From Alkalimonas sp. (GTDB taxonomy: Bacteria; Pseudomonadota; Gammaproteobacteria; Enterobacterales; Alteromonadaceae): a stretch of 15,282 nt of DNA. Where the stretch lies: NCBI GenBank assembly GCA_007117525.1, contig SKGJ01000162.1, positions 1 to 15,282 of the forward strand, given 5' to 3'. A model generated the notes under the pieces. The model searched no databases. It was given only the letters and a program-made list of their open reading frames with translations, and had not been told where the DNA came from. Position 1 is the first letter of the stretch, and each line of letters starts with the position of its first letter. Below are positions 14,770-15,282 of the stretch, piece by piece. Both the position numbers and the translations under genes were made by a program.

Positions 14770-15282
14770 TCAGCACTCCTTTTCAGTGATCAGCAGACGC
14801 TGCAAAAAGCTGCGGATGTCGGCCACTTCCTGGGCGCACACGCTGTGCTCCATCCGATACTCGTGCCAGCGTACCTGAAAGCCCTGATTTTTTAAGGCAT
14901 GAAACGCCTGTTGCCCACCGGCCATCGGCACCACCGGGTCCTGGGTGCCATGACCAATAAAGACCGGTGTTGTTTTGTTGGTAGCCACTGCCTCTGCTGG
15001 CAGCTTATCGGGTGCGCAAAGGTAGGTGGACAACGCCATCACGCCCGCCAGTTTGTAGGGCAGACGCGGCAACAAATGCAGCGCAATGACACCGCCCTGA
15101 CTAAATCCAGCCAGCACAATGCGCTCGGAGGGAATGCCTTCGGCGATCAAGCTATCCAGCAACTGCTGCACCTTGGCCGCAGAATCACGAACACCGGCTT
15201 CGTCGGCCCGGCTCAATAAGTCCATACTTTTAATGTCGTACCAGGCACGCATTTCCATGCCACCATTGATGGTGACCGGCTG
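14770..15282 (-). CDS. Carboxylesterase/lysophospholipase-like alpha/beta hydrolase (5' end outside window)
   Basis: The frame runs through the right edge of the window, so 170 C-terminal residues are visible and about 50 N-terminal ones are missing; the family is near 220. The visible part starts [19 protein letters not shown], the typical entry to this family, which includes pseudomonad EstB-type esterases and eukaryotic acyl-protein thioesterases. The nucleophile serine lies in [12 protein letters not shown]. The aspartate is in [10 protein letters not shown] and the histidine in YRMEHSVC, completing the Ser-Asp-His triad. It hydrolyses short-chain carboxylic or lysophospholipid esters in the cytoplasm. 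The stop TGA is one base from the hemC GTG start, so it appears to lead the hem operon. An association with haem synthesis is not evident. Confidence 0.92.
   Translation of the reverse strand, partial: QPVTINGGMEMRAWYDIKSMDLLSRADEAGVRDSAAKVQQLLDSLIAEGIPSERIVLAGFSQGGVIALHLLPRLPYKLAGVMALSTYLCAPDKLPAEAVATNKTTPVFIGHGTQDPVVPMAGGQQAFHALKNQGFQVRWHEYRMEHSVCAQEVADIRSFLQRLLITEKEC
14776..14781 (-). promoter_or_regulatory. Ribosome binding site deciding the GTG start of hemC
   Basis: AAGGAG on the minus strand lies inside the end of the esterase gene, seven bases before GTG 14768. It supports the non-ATG start and coupling of hemC translation to the esterase. Confidence 0.75.

Overview
This window looks like an ordinary chromosomal segment of a gammaproteobacterium, probably from the Alteromonadales/Chromatiales side (Rheinheimera- or Alishewanella-like). 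That placement rests only on gene content and protein style: a ubiD-fre neighbourhood, a hemCDXY operon, a FadM-type thioesterase, a large TonB-dependent receptor and a stand-alone EAL protein. No rRNA, tRNA, CRISPR array, insertion sequence or phage gene was seen.

Layout, left to right. (1) 3-2462 (+): the body of a TonB-dependent outer-membrane receptor whose 5' end lies before the window, closed by a strong hairpin terminator. (2) 2541-3314 (-): a small EAL-domain cyclic-di-GMP phosphodiesterase with its own promoter. (3) 3568-6045 (+): a compact ubiD - ferredoxin - fre unit. It pairs the prenylated-FMN-dependent ubiquinone decarboxylase with a plant-type [2Fe-2S] ferredoxin and an NAD(P)H-flavin reductase. 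(4) 6157-6564 (+): fadM, a hotdog acyl-CoA thioesterase preceded by a FadR-like operator. (5) 6581-9963 (-): an accessory-looking block. It holds two tandem exported cyanophycinase-like peptidases of family S51 (one lipoprotein, one with a signal peptide and a PPC domain) and, downstream, an unrecognised single-pass membrane protein. About 375 bp of non-coding DNA lies upstream, unusually rich in TGTC/GACA elements. (6) 10339-15282 (-): a tightly overlapping operon read right to left: carboxylesterase (5' end outside), hemC, hemD, hemX, hemY and a family-6 UDG-superfamily DNA glycosylase.

How the genes may work together. HemC and HemD make uroporphyrinogen III, and HemX and HemY are the membrane proteins that usually accompany them; all junctions show ATGA- or TGATG-type translational coupling. 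Fre makes reduced flavin, which the UbiX partner of UbiD needs to build prenylated FMN, so the ubiD-fdx-fre grouping is functionally sensible. The S51 pair would hydrolyse cyanophycin or another peptide polymer outside the cytoplasm. This block is the least ordinary part of the window. The best candidates for new biology are the differently localised paralogue pair, its shared departure from the canonical arginine-binding motif, and its complex upstream region.
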